From the NCBI RefSeq assembly GCF_023806465.1, contig NZ_JAMSLS010000002.1:707105-771104 (forward strand): a stretch of 64,000 nucleotides of DNA, in the 5' to 3' direction. Numbering within the stretch: position 1 is the stretch's first letter; every line of letters begins with the position of its first letter. Positions 63,246-64,000 of this stretch are shown here, one piece after another. The translations under genes and the position numbers were made by a program. This stretch comes from Thermomicrobium sp. CFH 73360. Lineage in GTDB: Bacteria; Chloroflexota; Chloroflexia; Thermomicrobiales; Thermomicrobiaceae. The notes beneath the pieces were generated by a model. The model was given only the letters and a program-made list of their open reading frames with translations, did no database searches and had not been told where the DNA came from.

Positions 63246-64000
63246 CTAGCGTCGGAACTGGAACCAGGCCTCTCGAGTGGTCCCATCCTTTAGCAAGAGC
63301 ACGACCTTCCCGCACCGACCAGCCCAGGCCTTGTCCGTCTTCCAGACGTAGATATATTGGTCGGTTGTCCGGTCGTATTGGAGTCCGCTGCTGCCGGCGG
63401 TGCTGGCCTCGGTTTCGGTGATGATGTCAGTGGGGCCCGCACCGCAAGTGACAAACTGCACGCGCGGCGCTCCGAGGAGGATATTCATGCCCTGGTACCC
63501 GTTCAGTGAGAACTTGAGCGGGACGCTGCGGCCAGCCTGTACCACGTTCCAGACGCCAGGATTGTCCACTGGTGCGAAGAAACCGCGCCATTGATACATG
63601 ACCTGATAGGTGCAGTTAACCGAGGAGCTCGGGTTCCCAGCGTTATCCACAACCAAGCCAGCCGGCAGTGTGAGCGTTTGTGATCCGACCTGGGTCGTGT
63701 CCAACAGCACGTTCCCAGAAGTCGCACCGGCGACTCCCGATCCGCCGTCGGTGGCTGACCAGGTCGCGGAGATCGTCGTGTTCTGAAGGATCGGACCGCT
63801 CGGACAACTGAGGGTGACGGTGGGTCCCTTCTTGTCGACCTTGAAGAAATACGGTCCGACGGTTGTGCTGTTGCCGACCATATCGGCCACGGTGCGGCTG
63901 CTCGTTGTGGCGCTGGGGGTCTCAGTATCGGCAGGAACACTGGTGGTGAGAGAGAAGGTGGCGTCTGTGGCATCTGCTAAACCGGAGCCACCGTCTGATG
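63246..64000 (-). CDS. Secreted Ig-like/PxKF-domain protein, N-terminus beyond the right edge
   Basis: The frame is open to the right edge, so the first visible residue is internal; 251 residues are seen. It holds bacterial Ig-like repeats (SDGGSGLADAT at the edge and SATDGGSGVAGATSGNVLLD, each with strand-rich flanks and a VDNAGNP motif) and, at the C-terminus, a PxKF domain: GRSVPLKFSLNGYQG, then VTCGAGPTDII, YDRTTDQYIYVWKTDKAWAG and CGKVVLLLKDGTTREAWFQF. PxKF domains are found at the end of many secreted Chloroflexi and actinobacterial proteins. Likely a cell-surface protein; function unknown. Confidence 0.8.
   Translation of the reverse strand, partial: SDGGSGLADATDATFSLTTSVPADTETPSATTSSRTVADMVGNSTTVGPYFFKVDKKGPTVTLSCPSGPILQNTTISATWSATDGGSGVAGATSGNVLLDTTQVGSQTLTLPAGLVVDNAGNPSSSVNCTYQVMYQWRGFFAPVDNPGVWNVVQAGRSVPLKFSLNGYQGMNILLGAPRVQFVTCGAGPTDIITETEASTAGSSGLQYDRTTDQYIYVWKTDKAWAGRCGKVVLLLKDGTTREAWFQFRR

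Overview
The window looks like a chromosomal stretch of a thermophilic, GC-rich member of the Chloroflexota, most likely class Thermomicrobia. This is inferred from gene families: Chloroflexi-type secreted proteins with repeats of the YFExxRxEYHP kind, a GatCA pair beside a gltX, an acetoin/pyruvate-dehydrogenase-type operon, and frequent GTG starts with ATGA/GTGA overlaps. No rRNA or tRNA gene was recognised, and there is no CRISPR array or intact insertion sequence.

Layout. 1-7.8 kb: a partial unknown gene coupled to a frameshifted YczE-type membrane protein, an FMN reductase, 1.4 kb without genes, a secreted CAP protein, then a minus-strand rsmI / CoA-transferase / enoyl-CoA hydratase operon. 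7.9-13.2 kb: dnaX, a GH1 glycosidase, gatC-gatA and a septum-initiator-like protein. 13.2-22.6 kb: an atypical LuxR regulator, an ECF sigma/anti-sigma pair, a SIMPL protein, and a rhodanese-like / pyrophosphatase-like / galE / smc operon. 22.6-31.1 kb (minus): serS heads an operon with a C45 peptidase, a BKACE enzyme and an M81 peptidase; then an HNH nuclease and uvrA. 31.2-34.5 kb: a frameshifted AI-2E-type transporter and a large secreted protein. 35-40 kb (minus): alcohol dehydrogenase, adenosine-specific kinase and the E1-alpha, E1-beta and E2 subunits of a 2-oxoacid dehydrogenase. 40.6-51.9 kb: pyruvate kinase, a zinc-ribbon protein with a long leader, FHA protein, MFS transporter, threonine aldolase, DinB, a secreted lytic-transglycosylase-like protein, pterin dehydratase, a HAD phosphatase and gltX. 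52-54 kb: a likely stand-alone small RNA and a HEPN/MNT toxin-antitoxin pair. 54.2-62.9 kb: an apparent energy-metabolism operon: a CPA2-type antiporter (frameshifted), a UspA protein, a two-CxxC protein and a three-subunit membrane formate dehydrogenase. The right edge holds the end of a secreted Ig-like/PxKF protein.

The main results are: (1) the formate dehydrogenase large subunit is interrupted by one in-frame UGA at the catalytic position, directly followed by a bacterial-type SECIS hairpin with a GGUCU loop, so it is a selenoprotein and not two broken ORFs; (2) a roughly 85-nt rod-shaped RNA with its own promoter, a GNRA-capped hairpin containing a bulged-G (sarcin-ricin type) motif and a U-tract; (3) several enzymes with altered catalytic residues (pyrophosphatase, rhodanese, lytic transglycosylase, receiver domain, pyruvate kinase potassium site); (4) four separate frameshift-split genes, which are either real decay or sequence error.
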